Shown here: positions 48,585 through 57,034 of the stretch, piece after piece
Layout of the letters: each line of letters begins with the position of its first letter
How positions within the stretch are numbered: position 1 is the stretch's first letter
Assembly: GCA_045130275.1 (NCBI GenBank)
Contig: JBGUPL010000065.1
Coordinates: 1 to 62,257, forward strand
Length of the DNA: 62,257 bases
Reading direction: 5' to 3'
Source: F23-D06 sp045130275
GTDB taxonomy: Bacteria; Bacteroidota; Bacteroidia; Bacteroidales; WCHB1-69
Translations under genes and position numbers: made by a program
Notes under the pieces: model-generated
Database searches by the model: none
What the model was told of the DNA's origin: nothing
The model's input: only the letters and a program-made list of their open reading frames with translations

Positions 48585-50216
48585 ATGAATTTCATTGAGC
48601 AAATTATCGAAGAAGACATTCAGAACCGGAAAAACGATGCGAAAGTATATACCCGATTCCCTCCGGAGCCGAACGGCTATCTGCATATCGGCCACGCCAA
48701 ATCCATCTGTCTGAACTTCGGTATCGCTCAGAAATACGGCGGCAAGACTAACCTGCGCTTCGACGATACCAACCCAGTGAAGGAAGACACCGAGTATGTT
48801 GATTCCATCCGGGACGACATCAAATGGCTGGGTTTCCAGTGGGCGGAAGAACATTACGCTTCCGACTATTTCGACCAACTGTACCTGTGGGCGGAGCAGC
48901 TCATCCAGGACGGTCTCGCGTATGTCGATGACCAGACGCAGGAGGAGATCAGCAAGGGTAGGGGAGTGCCCACCGCCCCTGGCGTGGAAAGTCCTTACCG
49001 TAACCGCACCGTGGAGGAGAATCTCGACCTCTTCCGCCGTATGAAAGCTGGTGAGTTTCCCGACGGCAGCCGTGTGCTCCGCGCCAAAATCGACATGGCG
49101 TCGCCCAACATGCACTTCCGTGACCCCATCATGTACCGCATCCTGCACGCCGACCATCACCGCACGGGCAGCAAGTGGTGCATCTACCCGATGTACGACT
49201 TCGCGCACGGTCAGAGCGACTCCATCGAGGGAATCACGCACTCCATCTGCACGCTGGAGTTTGAAGTGCACCGTCCGCTCTACGACTGGTTCTGCGAGGC
49301 GTTGAAGATCCATCATCCGCAGCAAATCGAGTTCGCGCGTTTGAACCTCAACTACACGATTATGAGTAAGCGTAAGCTGCTGCAACTCGTTAAGGAACAT
49401 TATGTTAACGGTTGGGATGATCCGCGTATGCCGACCATCTGCGGTCTGCGCCGTCGCGGTTACACCCCCGCGGCTATCCGCAACTTCGCCGAGACCGTCG
49501 GTGTGGCCAAGCGCGACAACATCATCGATGTTTCCCTGCTGGAGTTCTGCGCCCGCGAGGACCTCAACAAGACTGCCATCCGCACGATGGCCGTCCTCGA
49601 CCCGGTGAAGCTCATCATCGACAATTATCCTGAGGATCAAGTGGAGATGATGGATGCCGTCAACAATCCCGAAGACGAGACCGCCGGCACCCGTAAGATT
49701 CCGTTTGCCAAGGAGTTGTGGATCGAGCGTGCCGACTTCCGCGAGAACGCCGACAAGAAGTTCTACCGCCTCTCCATCGACCGCGAGGTACGTTTGAAAT
49801 ACGCCTACATCATCAAGTGCACGCATATCGTGAAGGACGAAAACGGCGAGATCACCGAGATCCACTGCACCTACGATCCGCTGACCAAGAGCGGTATGCC
49901 CGACAGCAACCGCAAGGTGAAGGCGACGATTCATTGGGTGCCTGTGAAACACGCCAAAGCCGCCGAGGTGCGCCTTTTCGACCGCCTCTTCAACGTGCCC
50001 GCCCCCGATGACTGCGAAGAGGGTAAAACCTTCCTCGACAACCTGAATCCCAACTCCTTGGAAATCAAGCAAGCTTGGGTGGAAGAAGGTCTTACTTACG
50101 AGAAAGCTTCAACCATCAAGCACTTCCAGTTCGAGCGCATCGGCTACTTCTATTGCGATCCCGATTCAAATGAGGAGAATTTGGTGTTTAACAAGACCGT
50201 TAGTTTGAAACAGTAA
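48585..50216 (+). CDS. glnS: Glutamine--tRNA ligase
   Basis: 543 residues from the ATG at 48585. The class I signatures are HIGH (PPEPNGYLHIGHAKS, residues 26-40) and a KMSKS-like IMSKRKLLQLV near 260. RFDDTNPVKEDTEYVDSI is the GlnRS/GluRS block, and LEFEVHRPLYDW and the C-terminal anticodon-binding barrels complete a canonical GlnRS. It charges tRNA-Gln directly. The next gene follows after a hairpin-forming repeat. Confidence 0.96.
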   Translation: MNFIEQIIEEDIQNRKNDAKVYTRFPPEPNGYLHIGHAKSICLNFGIAQKYGGKTNLRFDDTNPVKEDTEYVDSIRDDIKWLGFQWAEEHYASDYFDQLYLWAEQLIQDGLAYVDDQTQEEISKGRGVPTAPGVESPYRNRTVEENLDLFRRMKAGEFPDGSRVLRAKIDMASPNMHFRDPIMYRILHADHHRTGSKWCIYPMYDFAHGQSDSIEGITHSICTLEFEVHRPLYDWFCEALKIHHPQQIEFARLNLNYTIMSKRKLLQLVKEHYVNGWDDPRMPTICGLRRRGYTPAAIRNFAETVGVAKRDNIIDVSLLEFCAREDLNKTAIRTMAVLDPVKLIIDNYPEDQVEMMDAVNNPEDETAGTRKIPFAKELWIERADFRENADKKFYRLSIDREVRLKYAYIIKCTHIVKDENGEITEIHCTYDPLTKSGMPDSNRKVKATIHWVPVKHAKAAEVRLFDRLFNVPAPDDCEEGKTFLDNLNPNSLEIKQAWVEEGLTYEKASTIKHFQFERIGYFYCDPDSNEENLVFNKTVSLKQ

Positions 50217-50228
50217 GTTTTAATTTAC

Positions 50229-50311
50229 AATGGATAATTGATAATGGATAATTATGAGGGGATTCGAAACGTTTCCCCTCAATTATCAATTATCAATTAT
50301 CAATTATCAAT
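50229..50311. repeat. AATTATC heptamer arrays in inverted pair with GAGGGGA stem
   Basis: ATGGATAATTGATAATGG on the left and CAATTATCAATTATCAATT on the right flank GAGGGGA...TCCCCTC, so the region can fold into one long stem. It fills the gap between glnS and the next ATG. Confidence 0.9.
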
Positions 50312-50314
50312 TTG

Positions 50315-50734
50315 ATGAAGAGCCTATTAGATTACGATCCTAAGGTACTAGTCGCTTTCCTCAAAAGTCTGGAGGGCGACCGGAAGTTCAGCGATTTCCT
50401 GATGAACAACGGGTATCGCGAGTTGGAGGCGTTGTCGTCGGCAATACACTCCAACGAGGCGGCGTTGCAGTGGCTGTTGGACAATGGGTATCCGGAGTTC
50501 GCGGTGTTGAGCAACGCCATCGACAACGAGGATGCCGCCATTGCGTGGTTAGACAAGTACCATTGCACGTTTTTGGCCACTTTCGCAGCCGCCTGCCGCA
50601 AGGAAACGGAGGCCATCCAATGGTTCGCCGACAATGATCTGCGACTTTTTATCCTGATTATCAACGAAATTCATCACATCCTGCTGTATCAGTCGTGGGA
50701 TGCGAGCGACTTTCACAAGTTTCGGAGGTCATAA
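50315..50734 (+). CDS. Small helical-repeat protein of unknown function
   Basis: 139 residues from the ATG at 50315 (a TTG one codon earlier is not needed). Internal repeats of about 30-35 residues are visible: FLMNNGYRELEALSSAIHSNEAALQ, WLLDNGYPEFAVLSNAIDNEDAAIA, WLDKYHCTFLATFAAACRKETEAIQ and WFADNDLRLFILIINEI, i.e. two-helix units led by (F/W)L-x2-N/Y. It could be an alpha-solenoid binding module. No signal peptide. It is convergent with the VWA gene, with 16 bp between the ends. I do not recognise a family. Confidence 0.7.
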   Translation: MKSLLDYDPKVLVAFLKSLEGDRKFSDFLMNNGYRELEALSSAIHSNEAALQWLLDNGYPEFAVLSNAIDNEDAAIAWLDKYHCTFLATFAAACRKETEAIQWFADNDLRLFILIINEIHHILLYQSWDASDFHKFRRS

Positions 50735-50750
50735 TTTTAGGAGGGGATTT

Positions 50751-51929
50751 TTACACCAATTCTCCCCAGAATTCCTTCGGCAAATGCACGTTGGGTAAGT
50801 TGATGGCTCTCACGAACAGCGGGGCGATTTCCTCATCGGTGAAACCGGCGATGCCGCAGCCGATGCGCGTCACCAGAAAGGTCATCTCCGGGTGACAGTC
50901 CGCGAACATGATGAACTCATCGACGTAGGGCTTGATGGTCTCCACGCCGCCCTGCATCGTGGGGATGGCGTAGCTTTGTCCTTGCAAACCGACTCCTTGC
51001 CCCATCATCGCCCCGAATTTGCTTGCCGCCACTCTCGCCGCGCCACCCGCGTGCATTCCCGCCAAATTGCTTCCGAAGACAAAAATCTCGTTCTCTTTCA
51101 GCGCGGTTATCTTGTCGGGAGTGATGCGGTCGCTGAACTCGTCCATGACGCGGTAGTTCTTCTCCTCGCGGTTACGTTTTGCGCGGAACAGTTTACGCTC
51201 TTTCGCATCCATCGGTTCGGGTGCGGCGCAGCAACAGTCATAGTCCATTTGCATCCGGTCGTACATCCGCATTTTAGCTTTACGTTCGCTCTCCCACGCG
51301 GTCTTCATGCCTGCCGAATCATCCTCAAAGTACATGGTGTTGGTGATGGAAATCTGGGCGGCCACCGCATCCACATCCTGGTTGGTGCCGATGTAGGCGA
51401 AATTCCAGCCCTCCTCGTCCTTCAGCTTGTCCACCAAGATTTTGATGTCTGAACCCGAGTATTCCATGGAGGCATTTTCCAAACCGTCGGTGATGACCGT
51501 GACGGCGGCAGTGGCGTTCTTGTCCGACTGGATTTTGTTCAGCAGTTGGTTTAGAGATATTCCCATGGCATCGAAGAGCGGGGTGCAACAGCAAGGACGG
51601 TAATCTTTGGATGTTAGCGTCTTAACCTCATTTACGGGAACGTTTTCATAGATGTAATGTTTGTCGCAATCGCAGAAAACGTAGAGTGACACGAAATGTT
51701 CTTGAGAGTCCTGATAACGTTCCTGTGCGGAGCGGATGCCGCCCACCGTTTCGTTAAAGCCGGAGATGGCGGCTTCGGCGATGCAGCTCATGGAACCGCT
51801 CTTGTCAAGGATGACGAGGTTATAGACCTTGAGCTTGTCTCTCTGCTTGCTCTCTTGAGGAACCGTGTTCCTGTTTTCGCTTTGACTGTCTGTGACTTCC
51901 TGTTGCTTTTTGAATCTTTTTGTGAACAT
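50751..51929 (-). CDS. VWA domain fused to a macro-like (A1S_2505-type) domain
   Basis: 392 residues, cytoplasmic. The VWA domain (about 35-205) has a complete MIDAS: D42-x-S44-x-S46 in LDKSGSMS, T116 in CCTPLFDAMG and D148 in VITDGLENA. A charged Lys/Arg/Met/Cys-rich linker (205-275, with DCCC) joins a C-terminal domain (280-392): EIFVFGSNLAGMHAGGAARVA, GVGLQGQSYAIPTM and LVTRIGCGIAGFTDEEIAPLF. That domain resembles a macro-like family seen in phage-related and stand-alone bacterial proteins. Metal-dependent protein binding plus possible ADP-ribose binding or hydrolysis is an inference. I do not know this fusion by name. Confidence 0.75.
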   Translation of the reverse strand: MFTKRFKKQQEVTDSQSENRNTVPQESKQRDKLKVYNLVILDKSGSMSCIAEAAISGFNETVGGIRSAQERYQDSQEHFVSLYVFCDCDKHYIYENVPVNEVKTLTSKDYRPCCCTPLFDAMGISLNQLLNKIQSDKNATAAVTVITDGLENASMEYSGSDIKILVDKLKDEEGWNFAYIGTNQDVDAVAAQISITNTMYFEDDSAGMKTAWESERKAKMRMYDRMQMDYDCCCAAPEPMDAKERKLFRAKRNREEKNYRVMDEFSDRITPDKITALKENEIFVFGSNLAGMHAGGAARVAASKFGAMMGQGVGLQGQSYAIPTMQGGVETIKPYVDEFIMFADCHPEMTFLVTRIGCGIAGFTDEEIAPLFVRAINLPNVHLPKEFWGELV

Positions 51930-51969
51930 AATTTTGTGTTTTTTGAATTGATGAAGTATTTATATGATG

Positions 51970-52076
51970 GCTTTTGGCGTTTAGCTAACAGCTAATAGTC
52001 TAAGTTTAAGTCTAAGTCTAAGTCTAAGTTTAAGTCTAAGTTTAAGTCTAAGTTTAAGTCTAAGTCTAAGTCATAG
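51970..52076. repeat. AGCTAAC then AAGTCT/AAGTTT array, about 105 bp
   Basis: TTAGCTAACAGCTAATAG is followed by about 14 units of AAGTCT or AAGTTT. This is the clearest hexamer array. It lies between the Nudix regulator stop and the VWA gene start. Confidence 0.9.
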
Positions 52077-52103
52077 TTCAACGTTATAGTCAAAAATATC
52101 CGG

Positions 52104-52988
52104 TTAGAACTCAAACCTGAAATTGTTATTCCGTTTGAAATTGTCGTATTTGTCCTTGTTGAACGAAAATTTGCGTCCTTTCCTTCCAGGTTTGCGTCTG
52201 ATGGTTTCCGTCTCTTCTGTAGGAGAAGTACACTCAGAATAGCTGATGTTTGCTAAAATATCTGTCTCGCAAGGGCTCTCTGGCTCGATGTCGAACAGCG
52301 CGTCAATGCTTTTGGTGCGCATCTCCCGCCTTTCCCCGAAGAATGCGCTGTTTTGTTCAAGAGATGCGTAGTGCGACAGAGATCCCGGGACAGCATCGTA
52401 TTCCTCGTCGATGGGTTGCAGAATCCCTGTCTGCAACATCTTTTTCTCGAAATTGCGTCGGTCGAAGTGCACCCCGAGGATAGCTTCGTAGAGCCGCTGT
52501 AGCTCCGACATGGTGAACGCATTGTCCAACAGCTCGAACCCGATCGGCTCAAAATAGATGTCTTTTCGAAGCTGCTGCATCGCCTTGCGGAGGATGAAAT
52601 CGTGATCGAAAGCGAGTTGTGGCACGTCGTCCAAGGAAAACCACTGGGCGTCATGCGCGTCATCGCCGCCTTTCACGTCCGAGGGGCGCACTAAGGCGTA
52701 GAAGGCCACGGACACCACCCGCTCGCGCGGGTCGCGGTGTATGCCGGAAAACGCCCCCAACTGTTTGAGGACTTGAACGGAAAATCCTGTCTCTTCTAAC
52801 AACTCTCGTCTTGCGCAATCCTCCGCTGTCTCCTGGATGCGCATAAAACCTCCTGGGAATGCCCACATCCCTTTGAATGGTTCCAAACCTCTTTCTATCA
52901 GCAGAATTTGTAGCTCCTTGCCGTCAAAACCGAATACCACACAGTCGGTGGCCACGGCAGGATGCGGATATAGATAGGTGTAACTCAT
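52104..52988 (-). CDS. NrtR-like Nudix-fold transcriptional regulator
   Basis: 294 residues. The N-terminal Nudix domain (about 10-150) has an intact box from G47 to G68: GGFMRIQETAEDCARRE then LLEETGF, so hydrolase activity on ADP-ribose-type compounds remains possible. A winged-helix domain follows (about 155-235: FTMSELQRLYEAILGVHFDRRNFEKKMLQTGIL), as in NrtR regulators. The last 60 residues are basic (RRKPGRKGRKF). Two near-identical palindromes and a -7 box precede the gene, indicating autorepression. The ligand is probably an ADP-ribose or NAD-related compound; the regulon is not visible in the window. Confidence 0.88.
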   Translation of the reverse strand: MSYTYLYPHPAVATDCVVFGFDGKELQILLIERGLEPFKGMWAFPGGFMRIQETAEDCARRELLEETGFSVQVLKQLGAFSGIHRDPRERVVSVAFYALVRPSDVKGGDDAHDAQWFSLDDVPQLAFDHDFILRKAMQQLRKDIYFEPIGFELLDNAFTMSELQRLYEAILGVHFDRRNFEKKMLQTGILQPIDEEYDAVPGSLSHYASLEQNSAFFGERREMRTKSIDALFDIEPESPCETDILANISYSECTSPTEETETIRRKPGRKGRKFSFNKDKYDNFKRNNNFRFEF

Positions 52989-53022
52989 ACTGTTTCCTCC
53001 TTTTTCTTTCCTATTTTTTTAA

Positions 53023-53041
53023 TTGCGTAAATTTTACGCAA
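53023..53041. promoter_or_regulatory. Operator 1, perfect palindrome TTGCGTAAATTTTACGCAA
   Basis: Perfect 9-1-9 palindrome overlapping the last bases of the -7 box of the Nudix regulator gene, ideally placed for repression. Confidence 0.75.
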
Positions 53042-53046
53042 AAATA
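53039..53046 (-). promoter_or_regulatory. -7 box (TATTTTTG) for the Nudix regulator
   Basis: CAAAAATA on plus, 51 nt upstream of the ATG at 52988; overlaps operator 1 by three bases. Confidence 0.6.
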
Positions 53047-53072
53047 CATTTTTTCCAATATGGAAACACAAT

Positions 53073-53091
53073 TTGTGTAAATTTTACGCAA
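53073..53091. promoter_or_regulatory. Operator 2, TTGTGTAAATTTTACGCAA
   Basis: Differs from operator 1 by one base. The centres are exactly 50 bp apart, about five helical turns, so two bound dimers would face the same side. Confidence 0.75.
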
Positions 53092-53144
53092 ATATTTTTA
53101 TCTTATTGAAAGATAGAATGTTATAAATGTTTTTGGAGCTAAAA

Positions 53145-53180
53145 AAGAAGAAAAAAGGTGCGATTTTATCAATCGCACCT
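53145..53180 (-). terminator. Terminator of the Na/Pi cotransporter gene
   Basis: Ten-bp perfect stem AGGTGCGATT / AATCGCACCT with a 5-nt loop, followed on the minus strand by TTTTTTC. It sits 30 bp beyond the stop at 53210. Confidence 0.9.
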
Positions 53181-53209
53181 GTGAAAATCAAGACTTTTTT
53201 GGAAGAAAA

Positions 53210-54889
53210 TCACTTGTAGAGATCCAAAACGGTGTTTCCGACATTGATGAGGTGGTCGGCGACACGTTCGGAGTTCTGGGCCAGGGAGAGGTATTCCGCA
53301 CCGACGGCGGGACTGCAGGTGCCGTCGTTCAGGCGGCGGATGTGGTTGCGTTCCATCTCTTCTGTCAGGTCATCGATCTGATCCTCGATGACATTTGCCC
53401 TCTTCAGCGCTTCCCGGTCTTTATGGTGATAGGCGTAAGTCACCTCATCGTAGAGCTTGTTCACCAGCTTTTCCATCTGTAGGATTTCGTTGATGGCCTC
53501 TTCCGAGAAAGTGGCATCCTGCTCTTTCAGGGAGTCTGCATACTCCACGATATTTTCAGCATAGTCGCCGACACGCTCCAAATCGCTGACGGTGCGGATA
53601 GTGGAGGTCAAGTAGGCTTGGTCGTAGCTGCTGAAACTGTTTTCCGAAAGGGCGATGGAATATTGTAAAAGTTCCTTGTTCAGGAAATTAAGAGTCTTTT
53701 CAACTTGTCTGAATTCCTCGATTTCAGAGTAGTCCATAGTGGTGATAATCTTGATGGCGCGTCTGAAATTGGTGATGGCCATGTTGGCCATGTTCTCGAT
53801 TTCGCTCTTGAACTGCCGAAGAGCCACGGCGGGGGTGGAAAGCATGGACGGGTCGAGGAATTTGAGACGCGGACGATCGTCATGGGAATCCTCTTTCTCA
53901 GGAACAATGCGGCAGGCGGTGTTCACGAGGATCTTGGTCATGGGCAACGCCACGAGCATGGTGCAGACATTGAAGAAAGTGTGGAACATGGCCAGTTGTA
54001 CCTGAGGAGTGTTCGGGAACCAACGTTCGAAAAGGGTGCCGAAACTCCATGCACCGGCGGTTGTGATCCTCAAAATCAGGGCGAGAAGCATAAACATAAC
54101 CACACCCATGACGTTGAAGATAAGGTGGATGAGCGCTGTCCGCTTGGCGTTGGTCCCGCTGGTCATACCGGCGATCATGGCCACCACGCAGGAGCCGATG
54201 TTGGAACCCATGGTCAGATAGATGCCTTGGTTTAGGCTTACCAGTCCTGTGACCACCATGGTGATGGCGATGGAGGTCATCACGGACGACGATTGGATGA
54301 TGGCTGTGAACAGAGCGCCGATGACAACCAGGAGGATCGGGTTGCTGATGCTGGCGAGCATGGTCTTGACCTCTGGCAATGCGGCGAACTCTTCCATGGC
54401 TGAGGACATCATGCTCAGACCCACGAACAGCATTCCGAAACCGGTGAGGATGCCGCCGGTCTGTTTCCATTTGTCACGCTTTGCGAAGAGCGAGATGAAG
54501 GCGCCGATGCCCGCGAAGGCTGCGAATATGATGGTGGTGGAGATGCTGTTGCGCCCGAACATTCCCAAGGCCACCAACTGGGCGGTCACAGTGGTGCCGA
54601 TGTTGGAGCCGTAGATGATGGTGGCCGCCTGCGCGAGGCTCATGATGCCCACGTTCACGAAACCGATGACCATCACGGTGACGGCGCCGCTGCTCTGGAT
54701 GGCGGCGGTGCCCACGAGGCCGATGCCGACACCCACCCATTTGTTGTCGCCCGTTTTCGCAAACAGCTGTCTTAATTTCCGGCTGCTTGCGGACTCCAAA
54801 TTGTTGCTCATCATTTGGCAGGCCACTAAGAAAACGCCGATGCCCGCCGTGAGGGTCAGAATTGCGATGATGACGCTGGTGATGTCCAT
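53210..54889 (-). CDS. Na+/phosphate cotransporter family protein with PhoU-like tail
   Basis: 559 residues. The N-terminal membrane part (1-330) contains two inverted Na/Pi repeats: GTAAIQSSGAVTVMVIGFVNVGIMS and TAIIQSSSVMTSIAITMVVTG share the QSS signature. The C-terminal 200 residues are helical and PhoU-like (LLQYSIALSENSFSSYDQAYL, MEKLVNKLYDEVTYAYHHKDREALKRANVIEDQIDDL). It imports phosphate with Na+, or acts in phosphate signalling. It is transcribed alone: promoter at 55025-55032, strong terminator after the stop. Confidence 0.93.
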   Translation of the reverse strand: MDITSVIIAILTLTAGIGVFLVACQMMSNNLESASSRKLRQLFAKTGDNKWVGVGIGLVGTAAIQSSGAVTVMVIGFVNVGIMSLAQAATIIYGSNIGTTVTAQLVALGMFGRNSISTTIIFAAFAGIGAFISLFAKRDKWKQTGGILTGFGMLFVGLSMMSSAMEEFAALPEVKTMLASISNPILLVVIGALFTAIIQSSSVMTSIAITMVVTGLVSLNQGIYLTMGSNIGSCVVAMIAGMTSGTNAKRTALIHLIFNVMGVVMFMLLALILRITTAGAWSFGTLFERWFPNTPQVQLAMFHTFFNVCTMLVALPMTKILVNTACRIVPEKEDSHDDRPRLKFLDPSMLSTPAVALRQFKSEIENMANMAITNFRRAIKIITTMDYSEIEEFRQVEKTLNFLNKELLQYSIALSENSFSSYDQAYLTSTIRTVSDLERVGDYAENIVEYADSLKEQDATFSEEAINEILQMEKLVNKLYDEVTYAYHHKDREALKRANVIEDQIDDLTEEMERNHIRRLNDGTCSPAVGAEYLSLAQNSERVADHLINVGNTVLDLYK

Positions 54890-54895
54890 TTAATA

Positions 54896-54947
54896 TAGGT
54901 TTATGGTTTAAGGTGTATAGGCTTGTGGTTTAAGGTGTATAGGTTAT
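54896..54947. repeat. GGTTTAAGGTGTATAGG direct repeat
   Basis: Two copies of GTGGTTTAAGGTGTATAGG-like words with a leading GGTTTATGGTTTAAGG. The 350-bp gap 54890-55239 also holds two divergent promoters and a short upstream frame. Confidence 0.75.
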
Positions 54948-55024
54948 GAGAGTCCTGGAAGTTGGTGTAGCGCACATCGTGGTCTTGAACACAAAAAACA
55001 TTACGGCAAATTAATACTCGGCGG

Positions 55025-55032
55025 CAAAGATA
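55025..55032 (-). promoter_or_regulatory. -7 box (TATCTTTG) for the Na/Pi cotransporter
   Basis: CAAAGATA on plus, 136 nt upstream of the ATG at 54889; the leader contains the repeat array. Confidence 0.55.
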
Positions 55033-55154
55033 CAAAAAAATCGTTTACCTCAACGAGCCTCCCAAAGAATCCTCGGCCGGATTGTACTTATATTTAATTC
55101 ATTATATATTATAATATTATTGTTTTGCAGGGTGAAATTAAATCCAAAAAAATG

Positions 55155-55162
55155 TATTTTTG
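55155..55162 (+). promoter_or_regulatory. -7 box (TATTTTTG) for the esterase leader
   Basis: Exact TAnnTTTG match, 34 nt ahead of the short frame at 55196 and 78 nt ahead of the esterase ATG. Confidence 0.55.
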
Positions 55163-55195
55163 CCGCCGTTTTTTGTGAGATTTTTGAGGAGAGTA

Positions 55196-55243
55196 ATGAA
55201 GATATTATTTGTCATAGACACCTATTATACAAATAACACATGA
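55196..55243 (+). CDS. Possible 15-codon upstream ORF coupled to the esterase
   Basis: ATG at 55196 is preceded by GAGGAGAG, one of the few good Shine-Dalgarno matches in the window. It encodes MKILFVIDTYYTNNT, and its TGA overlaps the esterase ATG in an ATGA junction. The esterase start itself lacks such a site. Translational coupling or a leader peptide is plausible; chance is not excluded. Confidence 0.45.
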   Translation: MKILFVIDTYYTNNT

Positions 55244-56373
55244 GAAGGCGAAGTGAAATAGTGTTGTTCGCCATTCTTCTCCTCGCCCTCTTTCAGGTCC
55301 GGGCGCAGGAGGTTTCCGGCGACTCGATCCTGCTGAATGCGGATGGTTCGGTGACCTTCCAGTACAGAGGACCCGAGGCGAGGAAGGTGAAAGTCTATTG
55401 CGACTGCAAGCTGCGGTGGGAGACCATCACCGTCAGGCGGGAGAACTACCATTCCGCGAAAATGACCCGCGATAGCAGCGGCCGCTGGACATATACCACG
55501 CCGCCGTTGGCTTCGGAGGTCTATACCTACCTGTTCAGCAGCGACGGTACCCGGTTCCCGGATCCCTCCAACCCCGACTCCATCCGCGTACGGACCGAGA
55601 AGATGAGTGTCTTCACCATTGGTGGCAACCCGTGGGTGGACCTCTGCGTCAATGACTCCCTGCATGGCCGCCTCGACACTGTCGTGTTCCAAAGTCGCAA
55701 CGAGGCGAAAGCGCGCCGCCTGGTCGTCTATACACCTCCGCAATACGCCGACAGCGCGCAGAATTTCCCCGTCCTGTATCTGTTGCACGGTATCAACGGG
55801 GACGAGTGTTCATGGAACGAGCGGGGACGCGCCGCGCAGATCCTCGACAACCTCATCGACATGCAGATAGCGAAACCGATGATCCTCGTGATACCGAACG
55901 CCAATCCCCAATGTCTGCTCTCGCAGGATGACGAGCCAGCCGGTCTGGCAAAGAACATCTTTCTTTATCCCGCCTGGGGGAAACGGGAGTTCGAGAAATG
56001 TTTCCCCGAACTGGACACTTTCCTGAGTGCGAAATACCGGTTCTCCAACACTCCGGGCAGCCGCGCGGTGGCCGGGCTCTCTGCAGGCGCTAAACAATCC
56101 GCCAATCTCGTCAACATGTATTGCGGGACATTCTCCTCGGTTGGCATGTTCTCCCCTGTGGTCGGTCATAAGCAGCTTCCTGACAACTGTTCCGCCAAAT
56201 ACTGGATTGGAGGCGGCTCCGGCGATTTGTTTCACCATCGCATCAACAAGTTCCGCCGCCGCCTCCAGCGCAACCACATCCCCTACACCATGTATTACTC
56301 CCGTGGCGGCCACACGTGGCGCAACTGGCGCTACTATTTCGGTGAATATGTGCGGACGCTCTTTTGGAATTAG
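55240..56373 (+). CDS. Secreted esterase, feruloyl/acetyl-xylan esterase (CE1)-like
   Basis: 377 residues with signal peptide ending LALFQVRAQ. An N-terminal E-set/CBM48-like domain (about 30-125: VTFQYRGPEARKVKVYCD, SEVYTYLFSSDG) precedes an esterase-D fold domain: VYTPPQYADSAQNFPVLYLLHGINGDECSW, nucleophile in GLSAGAKQS, possible acid Asp in GGGSGDLF and His in SRGGHTW. This layout is typical of Bacteroidales CE1 enzymes that remove acyl groups from plant polysaccharides, though no other glycan-degradation genes are nearby. The SAG in the elbow replaces the common SMG. Confidence 0.85.
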   Translation: MRRRSEIVLFAILLLALFQVRAQEVSGDSILLNADGSVTFQYRGPEARKVKVYCDCKLRWETITVRRENYHSAKMTRDSSGRWTYTTPPLASEVYTYLFSSDGTRFPDPSNPDSIRVRTEKMSVFTIGGNPWVDLCVNDSLHGRLDTVVFQSRNEAKARRLVVYTPPQYADSAQNFPVLYLLHGINGDECSWNERGRAAQILDNLIDMQIAKPMILVIPNANPQCLLSQDDEPAGLAKNIFLYPAWGKREFEKCFPELDTFLSAKYRFSNTPGSRAVAGLSAGAKQSANLVNMYCGTFSSVGMFSPVVGHKQLPDNCSAKYWIGGGSGDLFHHRINKFRRRLQRNHIPYTMYYSRGGHTWRNWRYYFGEYVRTLFWN

Positions 56374-56498
56374 GAATTAAAGAATAGGAAGTGGGGGATG
56401 GAGGTGGTTTTTGAAGGTGTTTCGGGGTTGTTTCAGGAGGCAATCAACACCTGTTGAAAAAAATATTTTCCTCTATAACTGGCAATTAAAAAAAAGTG

Positions 56499-56506
56499 TA
56501 TTTTTG
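56499..56506 (+). promoter_or_regulatory. -7 box (TATTTTTG) for the rpsL operon
   Basis: Exact TAnnTTTG match 63 nt upstream of the rpsL ATG. Confidence 0.6.
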
Positions 56507-56568
56507 CAGCCGCAAAATTTTAGAGCAAAAAGAACTTAAAATCAAAAAATTAAAAGGAAAAAAGATTT

Positions 56569-56955
<387 letters not shown>

Positions 56956-57034
56956 AAATTCCCTTAAAGTTAATGTAAATTGAACGCCGCGATTGGCGAT
57001 TCAAGAGTAAATAACCCAAATTATTGAAGATACA

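Noticed and set aside
48561..50072. Minus-strand open frame of 503 codons opposite glnS
   Set aside because: Antisense shadow of a canonical GlnRS; no motif, promoter or start context of its own.
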